Of a stretch of 64,000 bases of DNA, positions 42,974 through 56,180 are shown in pieces. A model generated the notes under the pieces. That model searched no databases, was not told the origin of the DNA, and was given only the letters and a program-made list of their open reading frames with translations. Source of the DNA: Cordia subcordata (Eukaryota; Streptophyta; Magnoliopsida; Boraginales; Cordiaceae); NCBI GenBank assembly GCA_028554755.1, contig JAPTOF010000001.1, positions 31,577,501 through 31,641,500 of the forward strand, written 5' to 3'. How positions within the stretch are numbered: position 1 is the first letter of the stretch; each line of letters starts with the position of its first letter. A program made the translations under genes and the position numbers.

Positions 42974-45106
42974 TGATATCGTTAATTCAGCACAAGCCTA
43001 AATAGCCCGCAAGCGCACGGGTCGTGTGTAGTACGGTGTGTGCGAGTACGGGGTCGAATCCACGGGGAGGCCTAATGTGTATGGTGTTCTAAGCTAAGTG
43101 CGTCCTAAAGAGCTACTTGTTGGGGTCCTAATTACAATGTTTTTGGTGTTTTTGGTTTGAGGGGAGCTCAGGAAAAGTAAACCTAATCTAAGAACAAGGA
43201 AATAAAAAGGTAGCATGTATGTGTGTGATGGGGGAATCAAGTGATCTAAGGGGATTCAAACGTCGGAAATGGGAGACTAAGGTGATTACATCTTGTTTAT
43301 GGTGATTACTACGTCTTTCTGGGGTTACTTGATGGATTATACTAAGTGCTCTAATCTAGACCTATAATTAGCCTCCTAATTGGTACCCTAAGCCTCAGTG
43401 CGGGTCCGTCCCTAGGTGGCGATGCCTAGTAGTATGGCGTGGTCTTTATGACTTAGGAATTAGGGCTAGCCAATAAGATTCTAGGTGAGTGTAGATCGAT
43501 CTAACCTTAGCACTTAGTCATCTAATTAGTTCCCCAATCTGGCCCTAGGACTCGGTGCGAGTTCGTCCCTAAGCTTCGCCTCACTTAGAGCTACGGTGTG
43601 GTCCTTATGAACCTAAGGTGTTAGGGTGGACTAACTAGCCTTCCTAAGTGAACTAAGGTCAACTAAACCTATTCAGACTCCTATAGGCTGGATTTAAAGC
43701 CAAAGGGGACTCGACCTAGGCTAGATACTAGTTGCGCACCATCGATCGCATCACAATTAGCAGAAATTGACATTAAAGCGCATGGCAAACACATCTAAGG
43801 CATGGAATTTAAGAATACACCGGTATATTCTACTACTAAACACATAGACATGTTTAGATTACACCAATTTAAGCAATAGCACCCGACATGCATGCAATAG
43901 AAGCTAGTTATGCTATTAAGTATGCTAACACACATATAGACATGTATATAGTCATACCCACTTCATGTAGTCACCACACAAACACATAGACATGCTAGCA
44001 TAATGATTTAGAAATGATTAATAGCACAATAGACTTCAATATATATATATGCTACATCATTGAGGCATTTCAACAAACACATAGACATGTATGTAAAATA
44101 GCCTTTGAATCCATAAGCATAAGGCATATATACATAAATCCATCAAGTTTCCATTAATATAAAGTAGTAATCAATCCATAAATACAAGATATAATCACCC
44201 TACATAACTCTAATTAAACATAATTAGACTTAGGATAAAAGAGAGATACCCTTCTATCTAGAGCCAAGCTTTACAAACCATGAGCTATGCCCCAAATCCT
44301 AGTGTTTAATCCTCTTAGATCCTTGATTCCAAGTGTTAAATGTGTTTAGAAGTGAGTGTGTGAGGTGATTTTTGGTCGATTTTAGGTTTAGGGAAATGGG
44401 TGTTTGATTTGGGTGTTGTTCTCTATCAAAAAGGGCTGAAAAGTGGCTTAAATGGAGCTGTTAACGCGTCCAGCCGGGGGCCGAGTCGGTCGACCGGCTT
44501 TGGGCCTAAGTCGTCCGGCCAAAATTGGCCTAGGTTCTGATCCGGCCGGTCGACCTAGCTGCTCGACCTTATTAGTCGTCCGGCCTAGACAGAGGCAAAC
44601 CAGTCTTGATAGTAAAATGGTCATATCTTGCTCGTTTTAGCTCCGATTCGCGCACCGTTTTTTTCTATGGCTTCGCATCGTCGTGGGGGATCTCCCAAGC
44701 CATCTTTTGTAACCTAAAACATATCCAAAATTTTTCCATGTCCTTTTTAGGTTGCCAAATCCGAATTTGGCTCACGTTGCGCTCGGTTTCGCCTCGGTCG
44801 CTCCTTCTTTCGTCCGACCACTTCCAAAAGCACTTTTCTTCATTCCTTTGTGTCCAAAACACCCTTGGATTTGCTCCACACTTTAAGCATCCTCAATTAA
44901 GCTCCAATTATCTCTCCAAATCACACCTAAAACAAGCAATAAATGCATATTAGTGTAACATTTAAGTCTTTACTTCAACTATGAACATTTAAACCTTAAT
45001 ATGCACAATTATGACCTAAATGCTATACTAATACATTAAATGAAGCTCAAAACACCTCAAAACAAGTATATACATGCAATAGATAAACACACAAAACAAA
45101 CACATC
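42974..45106. mobile_element. Non-coding ~2.1-kb insertion with CCCGCAAGCGCACGG core, copy B only
   Basis: Copy A shows the empty site (about 1,470-1,483). GATCTC occurs on both sides of the insertion (42,968-42,973; 45,107-45,112) and once in A, so it is probably a 5-6 bp TSD. The element begins TGATATCG. It shares the CCCGCAAGCGCACGG core (43,006-43,020), GGATTTAAAGCCAAAGG and repeated CTAAGGNNTTAGG-type blocks with the insertion at 7,951-9,878. Many ACACATAGACATG words fill its middle. A CG-rich palindrome cluster lies at 44,463-44,590. No protein domain is visible; the class is not recognised. Confidence 0.7.
44463..44590. repeat. CG-rich GGTCGACC palindrome cluster
   Basis: Repeats such as GTCGGTCGACCGGC, CCGGCCGGTCGACC and TCGTCCGGCC in about 130 bases, the most CpG-dense tract of the window. 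It resembles the clusters at 5,135-5,245 and 48,175-48,285, which lie in a different element. Confidence 0.65.
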
Positions 45107-46189
45107 GATCTCCTAGCAGCTCTAGAATCTGGCAAGTATTGAATCCTACCATCATTCTCCGAGTATCTAGCATAAATGCCAACAAGCATTTTTGCTCCTC
45201 AAACTAATGTGTGATTTTTGCCTCTAGTCCAAAAGGGTATATCAAGAAACAACACATATTTAACCTTTGGTTTCATCAAAGGATACTTAACACATTAGCT
45301 GAAATATTACATATATGGAACTAAGCTCAAACAAAGTTTGTGCCACAACCAGAATTCTTATAATGTCCCATGTGTTGCCTTGAACTGTACCAAATAGAAG
45401 ATGTAAACTGTCATTTCAAGATCACACTCCCACTAAGACATAGCCAATGATATAGAAAATATCATGAGGCTTTCCATGTCTACGAGTGTTTAATTTCTCC
45501 ACTCACTCACACCATTCTCCCGGTGAGGCATTAGCTCGTAGATTATTGAGTCACAATCTATAACTTACAAGGTACTTCCTGAGCTCACATGTAAGACATA
45601 CTCCACTTTGATTAAGATCAAAGAGGCTTTGATAAATTCATCTAATTTCTACTCTACCTTAGTCTCAAACCACTAGAGACTTGTGTAACATCAGATGATC
45701 ACATCTGTATTCTTAAGCAATCTTTAGTCAAAACTAGTACTCATAACCTTACAAATTAGTTAGCGCATAGAACCTTACGTATTATTGTGAACCAATTTCT
45801 AACACTTTCTGAACTCCTTGTCACCTAGAGAAGAATGGACCTTTGCAAGTCATCTTTTCTCACTGACAAGACCATCAAAAGTTATATCTTCAATATTTAG
45901 TAAGCTACGAAACCTATACTCGACTAACTTCTTGTCATGTTTTTTGACAAGATGTCCCTTAGATAAAATTAGAATTATATCTTCGAGATCTAATGAGCTG
46001 CAAAGCTCAAACTTGATTAACTTCTTATCAAGCCTTAGACAAAAGGTCTTATGCATGAGAATGTCCAAAGTGTTATTGATTGGAGAAATCATCCTTTCAT
46101 GGATCAAATTCTCTATATTATGCAGTGATAGTGTAACAGGATATTGTTAAACTATTATGCATTCTATCAAACGACAAACGTTACTATAT
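45107..46189. other. Copia interior, copy B, right of the insertion
   Basis: Counterpart of 1,481-2,614. No domain visible. A plus-strand frame at 45,818-46,150 is open here but not in A. Confidence 0.5.
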
Positions 46190-46740
46190 CTATTGATATT
46201 CAAACCAAAATAGAAATACAATGTCCCTGAATTGTAGTATCTCGAGTACCATCTCAACACAAGTTGTAGTGTCAATCTGAGCATTTAGGATCTCAGCAAT
46301 GCTGAAGTTGTTCGTCAACCTGAGTATATGCTCTGTAATAGATTTCTTTCCTGCCATCCTAGAATTCATGGTCTCCCTCATAGCAGCTTGCCTACCAGGC
46401 CTGCTAATGTCTTTGAACATCTCAGACAATGAGGTCATGATTTTGCAGCAGTCCTCACACCCTCGTGCTGTATTAAGAAACTATTAGATAAAGATGCTAA
46501 TATGTAACACTTGGCCATAATCAGCTTTCATCCAACTTTGCTCAGCATCTTGTTAGGTACTAATAGAATTGATCCCTATTCGGGGATAAGATTGGGTAAG
46601 GACAAACTTGTACCTATCCTCGCTAAGTACTTTGTCTATGTTCCTCTTCCAGTTAGCCTAGTTTGGGCCAGTTAACTTATTCTCAAAGAGAATACCCACC
46701 AAACCGCTGGAGAAACTGCATGACATTTTACTGGATACAC
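46190..46740 (-). pseudogene. Copia gag (UBN2-type) remnant, copy B
   Basis: Minus-strand 46,438-46,190 reads MTSLSEMFKDISRPGRQAAM and continues MNSRM, EHILRL and EILNAQID-like segments. The end differs from A because about 575 bases were deleted in B (joined near 46,232). N-terminal gag pieces lie to about 46,740 with stops. Confidence 0.75.
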
Positions 46741-48596
46741 ACATAATTATATCATAAATGAATGAGTAAAATAATATGATGCAAGTATGATATGCATGTA
46801 ACAGTAGAAAAACAACATACATCAAGCCTTTTTACATCGTTTGCCATTTAGTAGACAAACCCTCAAACTATTATGACGTAACAGTGTCTAAGCCCCATTA
46901 CTTGAACTCCATGGATGGCATGGCAGAACTAGTGGATAGCTGAGTTAGACTTTAGCCTATTTGGATAACACTTATCTAGATAGACGCTATCTAGCGGTAT
47001 CCAATCACTGTTTTGTTTGGCCTCTCAAATCACCTTGAGGTCTCCATCGACGGGGTGGCCAAACCCATGATTTGAGTTGAGTGTTAATAACCATTCCTTG
47101 ATGTTCATTCCCTGTTATGTTTAGCTTTGAGCCCTTCAATGGGGTAGTGACTCTCTTCCACATATCATGAGATGATTGATAATGAAGAATTTCACCGACG
47201 AGGTGGCTAACCTCTACCAGCGCCCTTATAAATGAACATGTTAAGTCCACCTTGCTAAATCTAGGCAACTATGACATCGTTTGATAGGGAGGTCAATGCC
47301 ACTTACCTTTAGCATGAACTAGAAATGAAAGGCTGTGGCATTTCCAGTCCCCACTCCTACTCAATATTTTGAACTTAAAGGTTTTTTTTATCTATTTATC
47401 TTGGTCTTATACGTTTTAGATCTAAACACTACCTTTGAATCAAAAGACCCCAGAGTGTTTTTAAGTCATTCAATGGGCTAGCTACTCTTGTCAACATCCC
47501 ATAAGGTGATCCTTCAACGGGATAACTGAACTCATAAACACCTTTTATGCTTTGAGATTCAACTTTGTGTTCCCAAAAACATTTCATGGTGCTCAAATAG
47601 ATTTGACCTAATCTTGGGCCTTTAGTAAACCCATAGGTTGGCAACTTGACTTCGTCTATTAGCTATGGTACTTTGACTTTAGTTCTAAGCACCTCTTTAA
47701 ATTAAAAAATTCACTTTGTGTTACTAAGTCGTATCTATACCAAAATAGAGTGTCAAACCTAAATTCGAATTACAAAAATCCTTAGGTTGGCGCACTTGAG
47801 TTGTCTAGATAATTCCATTGGTTAATTAGTGTCACAAATAACTAATATCCTTAACCAATTTCATGCATTGCTTTTTAGGATCTCTAATTACCAAATAATT
47901 AGTCGAAGCAATCTTGAGGGACTTATCAAACTCAAGCCAAACAAGATTTAAGGGTTAGCCAACTTTAAACCGTACTTGGGTGGACATGTTGCTGTGTGAT
48001 CATATTGCAATAATCCATACATACAATCAAGCATGTATATAAATATCACAAAAGAAAAAATATCCATAACATAAATAAATAGTCCTTAACTGATGGCTTC
48101 CTGTAATACCACTCTAGGTTCTAAACCCAAAGCAACCATAATGCCAAAAACAAGCTTTGCTATAAAATTGCTCTAGTCTGTCGAGTTAGGGCACTTGCCG
48201 GCCGACCGGTTGCTTTACAAAGCTCCAGATTCTACCAGTCAGGCCTAAGACTCCTGCCGGTCGATTGACTGGGTCGACCGGCTACTATGGAACTACCTCG
48301 AACTTCGTGCACAGTAGCATATTTGGCTTTAAATCAATACATTACGAGGAATTACATAGGAAATCAAGTTATACAAGCTTCATCTGTGCAAGAAACATAA
48401 ATTTGGCTGCAAAATACAAGCCAATACCCATTTATATGCTTATCTCAAATTGAAGCTATATTAACTTTCTTTGTAAGAAATTAAATTCATATGCTTGAAC
48501 CATCGATTAGGACTAACATCAAACATAAGCTACAACCACAAAGGTTAGCCTATAACACATACACCATAGAAACAAATAAATCTTGCCACCCACAAG
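46741..48596. other. Copia leader, copy B
   Basis: Counterpart of 3,691-5,562, with a CG-rich palindrome cluster at 48,175-48,285 (CCGGCCGACCGG and GGGTCGACCGGC). The primer-binding site is deleted. No coding content. Confidence 0.5.
48175..48285. repeat. GGTCGACC-like palindrome cluster, copy B
   Basis: Counterpart of 5,135-5,245. The palindromes remain recognisable although several CG sites have become TG or CA, as expected from deamination of methylated cytosine. Confidence 0.6.
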
Positions 48597-50128
48597 ATTC
48601 CATGGCTAGTTGTTATTTCGAATTTTAGAAACAAAATCAAAGCATATTAACAACAATGGGAGCGAAAACATAGCATAAAAAAATATTGTTATACATATGG
48701 ACATGACATTCAAGCAAAAAACACAAAGGTAAAGTTAAGACTCGTTACCCTCGTAGTGTGACCCAGATGCAAAGTTGGCTTCTTCACGTAATGCCTATCT
48801 TGTATAAGTCTCCTAATGGTCTTCTCTACTATTTCCAAAAGTCTATTGTTAAGATATAATTTGCGATGTAGTGGCAAGCAATTATCAAGGCTAAATTGAG
48901 GCTATGGAATTTAGTGTGTCTTCTTGATACTAGTGTGTGAAATTTCCTGTACACACCTATTAATAAAAATATCTGATTTCTCTCTCTTCTTCTCTTGTGT
49001 CATATGGGTTATGCTTATCTTGTACTATTTATAATACAAGGCAACCCGAATAAGGATAAGGTTCTTAGAATATTACGTTTCACCATAATATCCCTCCTTA
49101 ATCCTTTTAGAAATGGAATATTCCCTAGGGATAAGAATTCCCATGTATTCCACCTTACACACTAAATATCTTCCATGTAGGAGCCACTTATTTAATTAAG
49201 ATATCCATGAGTTATATTAAGAAAACCAAGATAATTAAATCCCTTATTAATTCTAAACTCAAATGTTAATTAAGCGATCCAGATAATTAATTTACTTTAA
49301 TTAATGTATCCATTAGAGTAGTGGCTAGTAGAGGGACCAAAAGACATAATTACCCTTGGCTCTAAAAATGACCAAAATGCCCTTACCACCACTTTGGCAA
49401 AACTAAGTCCATTTTGACCTCAGTCTATTTCCACTAGAAGACAAAAGCCGCACTCTAAGGATAATTACTGGCTAAATAGGAGCTTGTCACCCCCTCTGAT
49501 GACCTTTGTCTTCTACCTACCAAGTGAAATGACAAAAACGCCCCTTTTATCTATACCCGAAGTTAAGGTTAGTCGCAACAATTATCATCACTTTCAAGAC
49601 TACATCTAAACCTTGGAATCTCTAGTCTCATATGATGATCATCCACTAGTCACAGATCTCTTGATCTAGGGAGTGACCTACAAGCCAAATGATCGATATA
49701 CCTCTGAAGGGCAATACCACTAGTACTAAGTTTCTAGTGATTAAGTGGACGAATCCAAGGAGACTCATAGACTCTGCTATTGCATTTGCATGTCCCTACT
49801 AAACTAGAACATAACACCCAACGTACGAGATAGACAATCTTATCATTCAAGACCTCTCCTTATGGTTTCAAAGTGTTGCACCCTAACTTAGTTAGTTCAT
49901 CCACACATGCTCAAGATTAAGAGTATTGGTCACTCAAAAGCTGTGATTATCTTGTCTTCTATATGTGATGGTATGATTCCAAGAAGGCATACTCATGGTG
50001 GCCCTGTGCAATGCGTGACACACGCACTATAAGTGTAGTTTGGAAAACCATCCACTAACCTAGGTAAATCACCCTTTCTAGGAGACTCGCCCATTATAGC
50101 CTTGTCTCGGTAGAGTGCTCAACACAAA
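48597..50128 (-). repeat. Truncated 5' LTR of the minus-strand copia element, copy B
   Basis: Counterpart of about 5,651-7,174. The inner end with TGTTGG and the primer-binding site is missing at 48,597, and the outer ~200 bases are lost in the 4.3-kb deletion joined at about 50,128. Confidence 0.6.
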
Positions 50129-50545
50129 TAGAAGTCTACTATAGGCTATGTGTTTACACTTCTAGGAGGAGCAGTAAGCTGGTTATCAAAGTTATAGACT
50201 ATTGTGGCACTTTCAATAGCAGAGGGCGAGTACATGGCAGCTATACATGGTTGTAAAGAAGCAATATAGATTCAAAGGTTAATGAAGGAGCTCAGGCATA
50301 AACAAGAGAAGATTCCCTTATATTGTGACAGTCAGAGTGCCGTGCACATTGTAAGGAATCTAGCCTTTCATTCTAGGATGAAGTACATAGGTGTTCAGTA
50401 TTACTTTGTTTGTGAAGTGGTGGAAAAAAAGAAGTGTGGACTTGCAGAAGATTCACAATAACGAGAACCAGCAGATGCTATAATGAAGCCGATCAAGGTT
50501 GACAAGATTGTTCGGAGTAGATCCTCTTGTGGCCTAGTAAAGATG
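50129..50545 (+). pseudogene. Copia RNase H remnant, copy B
   Basis: It starts in the middle of the RNase H region just after the deletion junction. Readable parts are GEYMAAIHGCKEAI, IPLYCDSQSAVHIVRNLAFH and VQYYFVCEVVEKKKCGLAED. At least one stop follows CKEAI. Upstream pol domains are absent in B. Confidence 0.85.
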
Positions 50546-50613
50546 TAAGCAACATGAAAATAACAAGTACAGAGAGATTTGGATAAATCACCAAAGTAAT
50601 TTAAGTGGGAGAA

Positions 50614-51147
50614 TGTAGACTTAAACTACTTTGGTATCAAGGAAACAAGCCTTATGGAACCAAGAGTTAGCAAGAACTTGGTCACTAAGGAAACAAATCT
50701 TATTGGACTAAAAGTTGGTAAGAACTTAGTCACCGAGGGAACAAATTTCATTAGACCAAGAGTTGGCAAAAACTTGATCATTAAGCATGAAGATTTCTCA
50801 TTCCTTGGCTATGAAAAAGGCTTGTGTTTTAGTGGTTTGGATGCTAGAAAAATTAGAGAGTTTGTCATTGTATACTCCTATTTAAATTCTCTTCTTCTTG
50901 TTATTTATTGAGTAGGAATTAATTTCTCCTATCATAAGAGAGTAAAATTGTTCTCTCCTTATTTTATAGAGAAGTATTGATCATAGTGAATCCTTCGTTA
51001 TTTGCCTGTGGTTTTTACCTCAATTTTTTTTGGGGGTTTTCCACGCAAAAATATCGGTGTCTCAATTATCCATTTTTCTCATTTTCTATTTTAGCTGCAT
51101 GATCTTGCTTCGATAATTCTATCATTCCACTACGCCACACCCCAACA
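50614..51147 (+). repeat. Tork-like copia LTR, copy B
   Basis: Starts TGTAGACTTAAAC after AGTGGGAGAA and ends ACCCCAACA. The 48-base U3 repeats are kept and remain open in one frame. The TATA element of copy A (TATAAAA) is TATGAAA here. Confidence 0.75.
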
Positions 51148-52478
51148 AACTTATCATATATTTATATGACAAGAATCCTTGAAGAAAGAGCAAAAAGACT
51201 CAGGGTCCATGGCTTCAATCAAAATGTATGGTACTCTATATTACATAGAAGACATACAATAGGGAGGTACTACAGGGGTGTAGTAAATGAGTTCTAGGGG
51301 CCTATAGTGGCCTTACAGACACAGCTTCGTAGCCGGAGCAGACATGTGGAGTTCACTGGAAGGGAGAATGGCGGGAATGATTTCTTGCAATGCAACAGAA
51401 CTCAAAGCCTGTTTCATAGGCTGTACTCATACTCACTGGCTGAGATCAAATGCCCGACCTTAGATTGTCAAACTTGCAGTTCCCATGAACCAAGTACAGA
51501 ATGGATAGTGTACCAATGGGAAGATGGTGAGGATGAATGAAGAATATCGAGAGAGAGATAGAAAAAGAGTCACAGCAGATATGCTTAAGTAAAATAAAAG
51601 GACCTCATTCTCTTTGATACGCTTATTCAATTGATAGTGGCCCTTCCTTACCTTACTTCAATTCGATGGGGAATATTGGAGTAAAGAGTGGGTATGAGAG
51701 CTTGACCAGGAACAAGATAACAAGAAGTAGGTTTGCCTGCGGTGATGAGGGTAAAATAAATAAATTAAGGTGCATATATTTAGTAGCTAAATCAAATGTG
51801 AAGATGAGATTAAGTCAGTGGCATATCAAAAACTTATTTACTTTTGTAGAAAACAATAATGGTATTGTTGTTTATATAGGCTTTTCTTCACATAGCAAAT
51901 GTCTAAAACGATCCCAGAGATATGTACACATGGTTGCATGAATGGTATCACCCCATTCAAAGAAGATGTTAAAAAAAACAAAATTACATATACAATATAG
52001 TAATTTAAATAAGACAGGCAATAGTAAAACCCCATTGATATACCAACTCATCAAGGAGGAGCAAGTCCATAGTGTTCAGTTCACTTGGGTTGTTGAACTC
52101 ATAACTTTTCAAATGCATACAACCTGGACCAAAATGCAAGCATCTTTCAACTGGGTGTCAGGAAATCAGATTTTTTGAAACTCTGAGAAGTATTCTCTTG
52201 CAATCATAATGTTTAAAACAGTGCATATGAACTTGACAGTGAGAGTTAGCCATATATTTTGCAAGCAGGTAGAATGCATCCATATAAGAAGAATACCAAG
52301 AGATTTGATGTTAGGGTCTATATTGGTTGGTCAATAGAAGGTGAAGTTGCACGTGAACACAAGTTTCAAGAAATCTGCTCCAATAGAATGGAATATCTTT
52401 TTGACGTGGAATTATGTTGGCCCTTATTAGGTAATCATTTTTTAGATGGAAGTGTTATGGCCCATAGAAAAGTTTGAT
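51148..52478. other. Unassigned interval, copy B
   Basis: Counterpart of 12,544-13,880. The frame 51,307-51,540 (77 codons, MALQTQLRSRSRHVEFTG...) and 51,666-51,941 are open as in A. Function unknown and constraint not evident. Confidence 0.4.
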
Positions 52479-52487
52479 GGAAGTGTC

Positions 52488-53316
52488 TTTTTTATATGGT
52501 TTTTTTGGCTATAGATCCCTTGTGTTTATGCATAAATACACCGCTAGTCCCTGAAATCATGAAACTACAATTGAGACCCCCTGTGTTTTTTTTTTAAAAG
52601 TTGCATTTTTGGTCCCTCTGTCAATTTTCCTTCCATTTTGACCGCAAATGTCCAGCACGTGCCAAAAATGCGACTGGGCTTCATTTTTTACCCTTAATTG
52701 CACATACACCATTTGTGTTATCTTTTCTTTTCTTTTTTATTTTCATCATATTTCAAAAACAAAATTAAACTTAAAATCACCATCCACCCATTGCCCTTCT
52801 GCACCTTACCCCCACCCTCTTTCATCATTATCATCATCATCATCATCTTCTTCTTCTTCTTCTTTTCTTGTCTTCTTCTTCTTCTTCTTTGATGGCAGGG
52901 TTAGGGGTTTGGGTGGAGGCGGTAGAGGTAGCGAGGTTAAGGGTTGGGGGTAGTGGGGGTGGCGGGAATGGAGGTTAGGGGTGGTAAGGGTGGCAAGGCT
53001 TAGGGTAACAGATGGTTGGGATAGTAGGCTTGGGAGAGGGGATGGGTATTTTCCTTCATCCTTTTTTTTAAAAAAAAAATAATTTTTAATTTTTTTTTAT
53101 TTTTCATTAGAAAAAGGGCAAAACAATAAGATAAGGGCAAAATGGATGTTTCATAGAATCCATTAATGAATTAATGGAAAAATTGATGAAAGGGTATGTG
53201 TGCAACTTTTAAAAAAATACAGGGGGTCTCAATTGTAATTTCGTAAATTTAGGGACTAGCGATATAATTAGGCCTAAACATAGGAGGTCTACAAGCAAAA
53301 GACCCGTTTTTTATAT
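52488..53316. mobile_element. Long-TIR Mutator-like element, copy B
   Basis: Same insertion as 13,889-14,710 with inverted ends of about 90 bases. Flanks GGAAGTGTC (52,479-52,487) and AGGAGTGTT (53,317-53,325) are the decayed 9-bp TSD. It contains a longer TCA/TTC microsatellite (about 52,825-52,890). Confidence 0.75.
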
Positions 53317-53533
53317 AGGAGTGTTATGGCCCATAGAAAATTTAAATGGAAGTGTTATGGCCCACATTAACACGACAAAAAAATTTACAAAAGCAGCAAC
53401 ACCGTTGATTAATTGGATGTCCTTGAAGAAGCATATTGGTCGACTAGATAATAAGACATATGGCAGCAGCTGTACGTTGGAGTTTAGGCAGGAAAAATAG
53501 TGCAATATGGTTGTAGCTTTCGTATATTGAAAA

Positions 53534-53535
<2 letters not shown>

Positions 53536-53593
<58 letters not shown>
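53536..53593. repeat. (TA)n microsatellite, copy B
   Basis: About 29 uninterrupted TA units, longer than at 14,898-14,947. Confidence 0.95.
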
Positions 53594-53596
<3 letters not shown>

Positions 53597-54344
53597 ATAA
53601 TATTGTGTGTACGGTTATGAGTATAGGGGTTGGAAAAGTCTCTCCTTTTTTATTATTTATTTCTTTTAGTTTTTTTTTTCCATAACTCTATTCTGACATA
53701 AAAAATAAAATACTAACTTAATTGATATTAATCTAACTTTGTCCCAACATTGAATAGTAAATTAAGAAACTATCTTAATTAATTAGTTCCTAATAATGAT
53801 GTCCTAAAACCCTAATCTTAATTATGTGTCCCAACTCTAATTCACTAACCCTAATTCTAATTGAATCTAATGAATTACTTAAACTTAATTAGTTAAATTA
53901 CTAAGTATTCTAATTAAACTACCGAAACTAATTTCTTAATTAATTAAAAACTGAAATTAAAGTTAAAACTACTTAGAATAAAAGCAAATAAAAAGCATAA
54001 AATAGATAATAGAAATTTATAAATACAACACACACACACAAAGCATTCAAGAGCATGACTTAGCCAAAGTGAACACTCAATAAGTACTCAAAATGGCTCA
54101 AATGACCAGAGGAATGCATGCTCATGCTAATTCAAACTTTATAAATGTTCATGCACAAATGAATCCTAAATAGACCTAGAAAAACCCTAAACACTCCCAA
54201 AATGCATGAACATGACATTAATAAACACATGCAACTCAATACACATCAGGGACAGAGGCTCTAACTCAACCAAATCACACTAAAACACTTTCTATAGTCA
54301 AAAAACAAAAAACAAAAAGAAGGAAAGCAACATTGATCAACATG
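53594..54344. other. AT-rich interval, copy B
   Basis: Counterpart of 14,948-15,057 joined directly to 17,990-18,649. It shows the empty site of the copy-A MULE near 53,700. No gene visible. Confidence 0.6.
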
Positions 54345-54845
54345 TACTGCCTTAGTTAATATGGGAATATTGTTACAGTTATGTATAAGATTAGAGCCAT
54401 TATTCATAGTGCCCTAATTGGCTAGAATATCGGCAAGAGAGTTGCCCTCATTGTATACATGACTGTTATGCCCATTAAGTTAATGAAGCAACCCTCTAGC
54501 TTTCTCAATCAAGTAGGCTAAATTCCTAGAACCTATACCTTTCTTATCGATGATACTCACCACATAAGTGAATCCATCTCTACCCGTACATTGGTGATTC
54601 CTATCTCCTTACAAATTTTAAACCCTTAAAAGAGTCATAAGCTTAGCTTACATAACTGACACTTCACCAAAATTTTCATGGTACCCAATAATAAAGCAGC
54701 CATTCCAGTTGCACACTAAACCATCTTCATCAAATTTAGCTCTCTTATGCTTACTCCTATCCATGTTCAGCTTGTATCTTTGTTACTCAGGTCTAGTCCA
54801 ATAAACCACAATAGGCTTCTTAACCATAGTCTTCATGTAAGTACA
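54345..54845 (-). pseudogene. LINE RNase H (RVT_3) remnant, copy B
   Basis: Counterpart of 18,650-19,145 with the same segment order on the minus strand (YKLNMDRSKHKRAKFDEDGL, then LAYLIEKAREL). The catalytic region LNVDGS reads LNMDRS here, a further decay. Confidence 0.68.
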
Positions 54846-54879
54846 ACTAAACTAAGAAGCCACGGGTAAATCCCTTCCT

Positions 54880-56180
54880 TGATTGGTTCCTTTGATGTGT
54901 CTTAACCCCTTTGTGTTTCATGTTATGTATTGCAAAAGGAAAATTAAAAAAGTAAAAAGATAAAAAAATAAAAAAGGTACAAGAATAGGCAAAAAGGCCC
55001 CCAAAAAAAGAAAAAAAGTGAAATATGTGAATAAATGTCCAATGAAACAATGTCAATTTGATGTAAGTGTTTCTTTTATTATTCTGTTGTGTTGTGAATA
55101 AGGCTCTTTGCATCAAAATGTGAGCCATATTTATTTTTTATTTTCATTGTATTTGAAGGCAAAGGCATGTTGGGAGGCCGTGTTAGTTGATGGGGGCATA
55201 AAGTATCAACATCCCATGTGTGTGCGTGCTTGGAGTCTTAAGTAGTGTGGTGGCTTAAACATGCTTGGGAAATTCCCAAAAGGAGTGAGACCTCTTGGGC
55301 TTGAGAGGAGGACCCGAAGAATACTGGAGAAACTTTACACAATAGGAATGACCTCTTATGCTTCTTAGAATCAAAAGGATAGCAAGTTAATACAACCGGC
55401 AACCCTTTGAGCAACATGAAGATAAAATAGATGTTGGTCTTGCTTGGGGACAAGCAATGAGATGGTTTAGGGGTGTTAATATGTGTTGTTTTGTGTGTGA
55501 TCGAGCATAGCATTTTCATACATTTCTTGAGGTTTTTAGAGGTTTTAGAATGCCTTTGTGTGATAATTGTACACAAGTAGTGATAATTGTACGTGTCAAG
55601 TTCATATGTCCATAAGTGTCTTATCAATGCATTATCTTGTGTTTTAGGTGTGTGCAAGAATGATTTAAAGCTTGATTGAAGATGCATAAGGATGATATGA
55701 ACTTGGAGAATGAGTATCAAACGAAGAAAAGTGAAGAAAGAAGCTAAAAAAGTGAACCTATGAACTTATGGAGCAAACTATGTTAAGCTATAAAAAATGC
55801 TTAAACCAGTCACCCCTACTCCCTCAAACTGGTGGACCAGTCCATGAAGCTATAGGGGATAGAGAGTAAAGCTAGGAACCGGTTGGCCCATGCTAAGAAC
55901 CGATCAACCAGATGGTGAACTGGCCTCTATAATGGAAGCTATAAAATCTACGTGTTGTGCTCATTTTTGGGGGATTTTCCATCAATTCCTTTAACACCCA
56001 CTTCTCCAAACCCTAATGCCATCATACACTCACCTCATACACTTATTCTCACATCCTTAAACACTTCAAAAAAAGCTTGGATTGTGCATTATACTTGGAA
56101 GAAACTTATGTGGCATTCTAAAATTGCAAGAAAAAAAGAAGAAGTTGTAAATATAAAGATAAAATATAATAGATAATAGA
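54880..56180 (+). mobile_element. Ty3-gypsy 3' end and putative LTR, copy B
   Basis: Contains CTTGCTTGGGGACAAGCAAT, GGTTTAGGGGTG and TGTTAATATG; the LTR would start at 55,474. The phrase before the polypurine tract is closer to the gypsy consensus form than in A. AACCRGT repeats lie at about 55,805-55,925. Confidence 0.5.

Noticed and set aside
43020..44260. Many ACACATAGACATG words that could suggest a CRISPR-like or satellite array
   Set aside because: Spacing is irregular and the words drift. It is a loose internal repeat of a plant transposable element, not an array with spacers.
44452..44953. Open frames rich in Arg, Gly and Pro over the CG-rich palindromes
   Set aside because: The frames come from the palindrome cluster and base composition; nothing similar is kept in the sister element.
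55238..55720. Minus-strand 160-codon frame, the longest open frame in the window
   Set aside because: It lies antisense over the gypsy 3' end and LTR; in copy A the same region is split into short frames, and no domain is recognisable.
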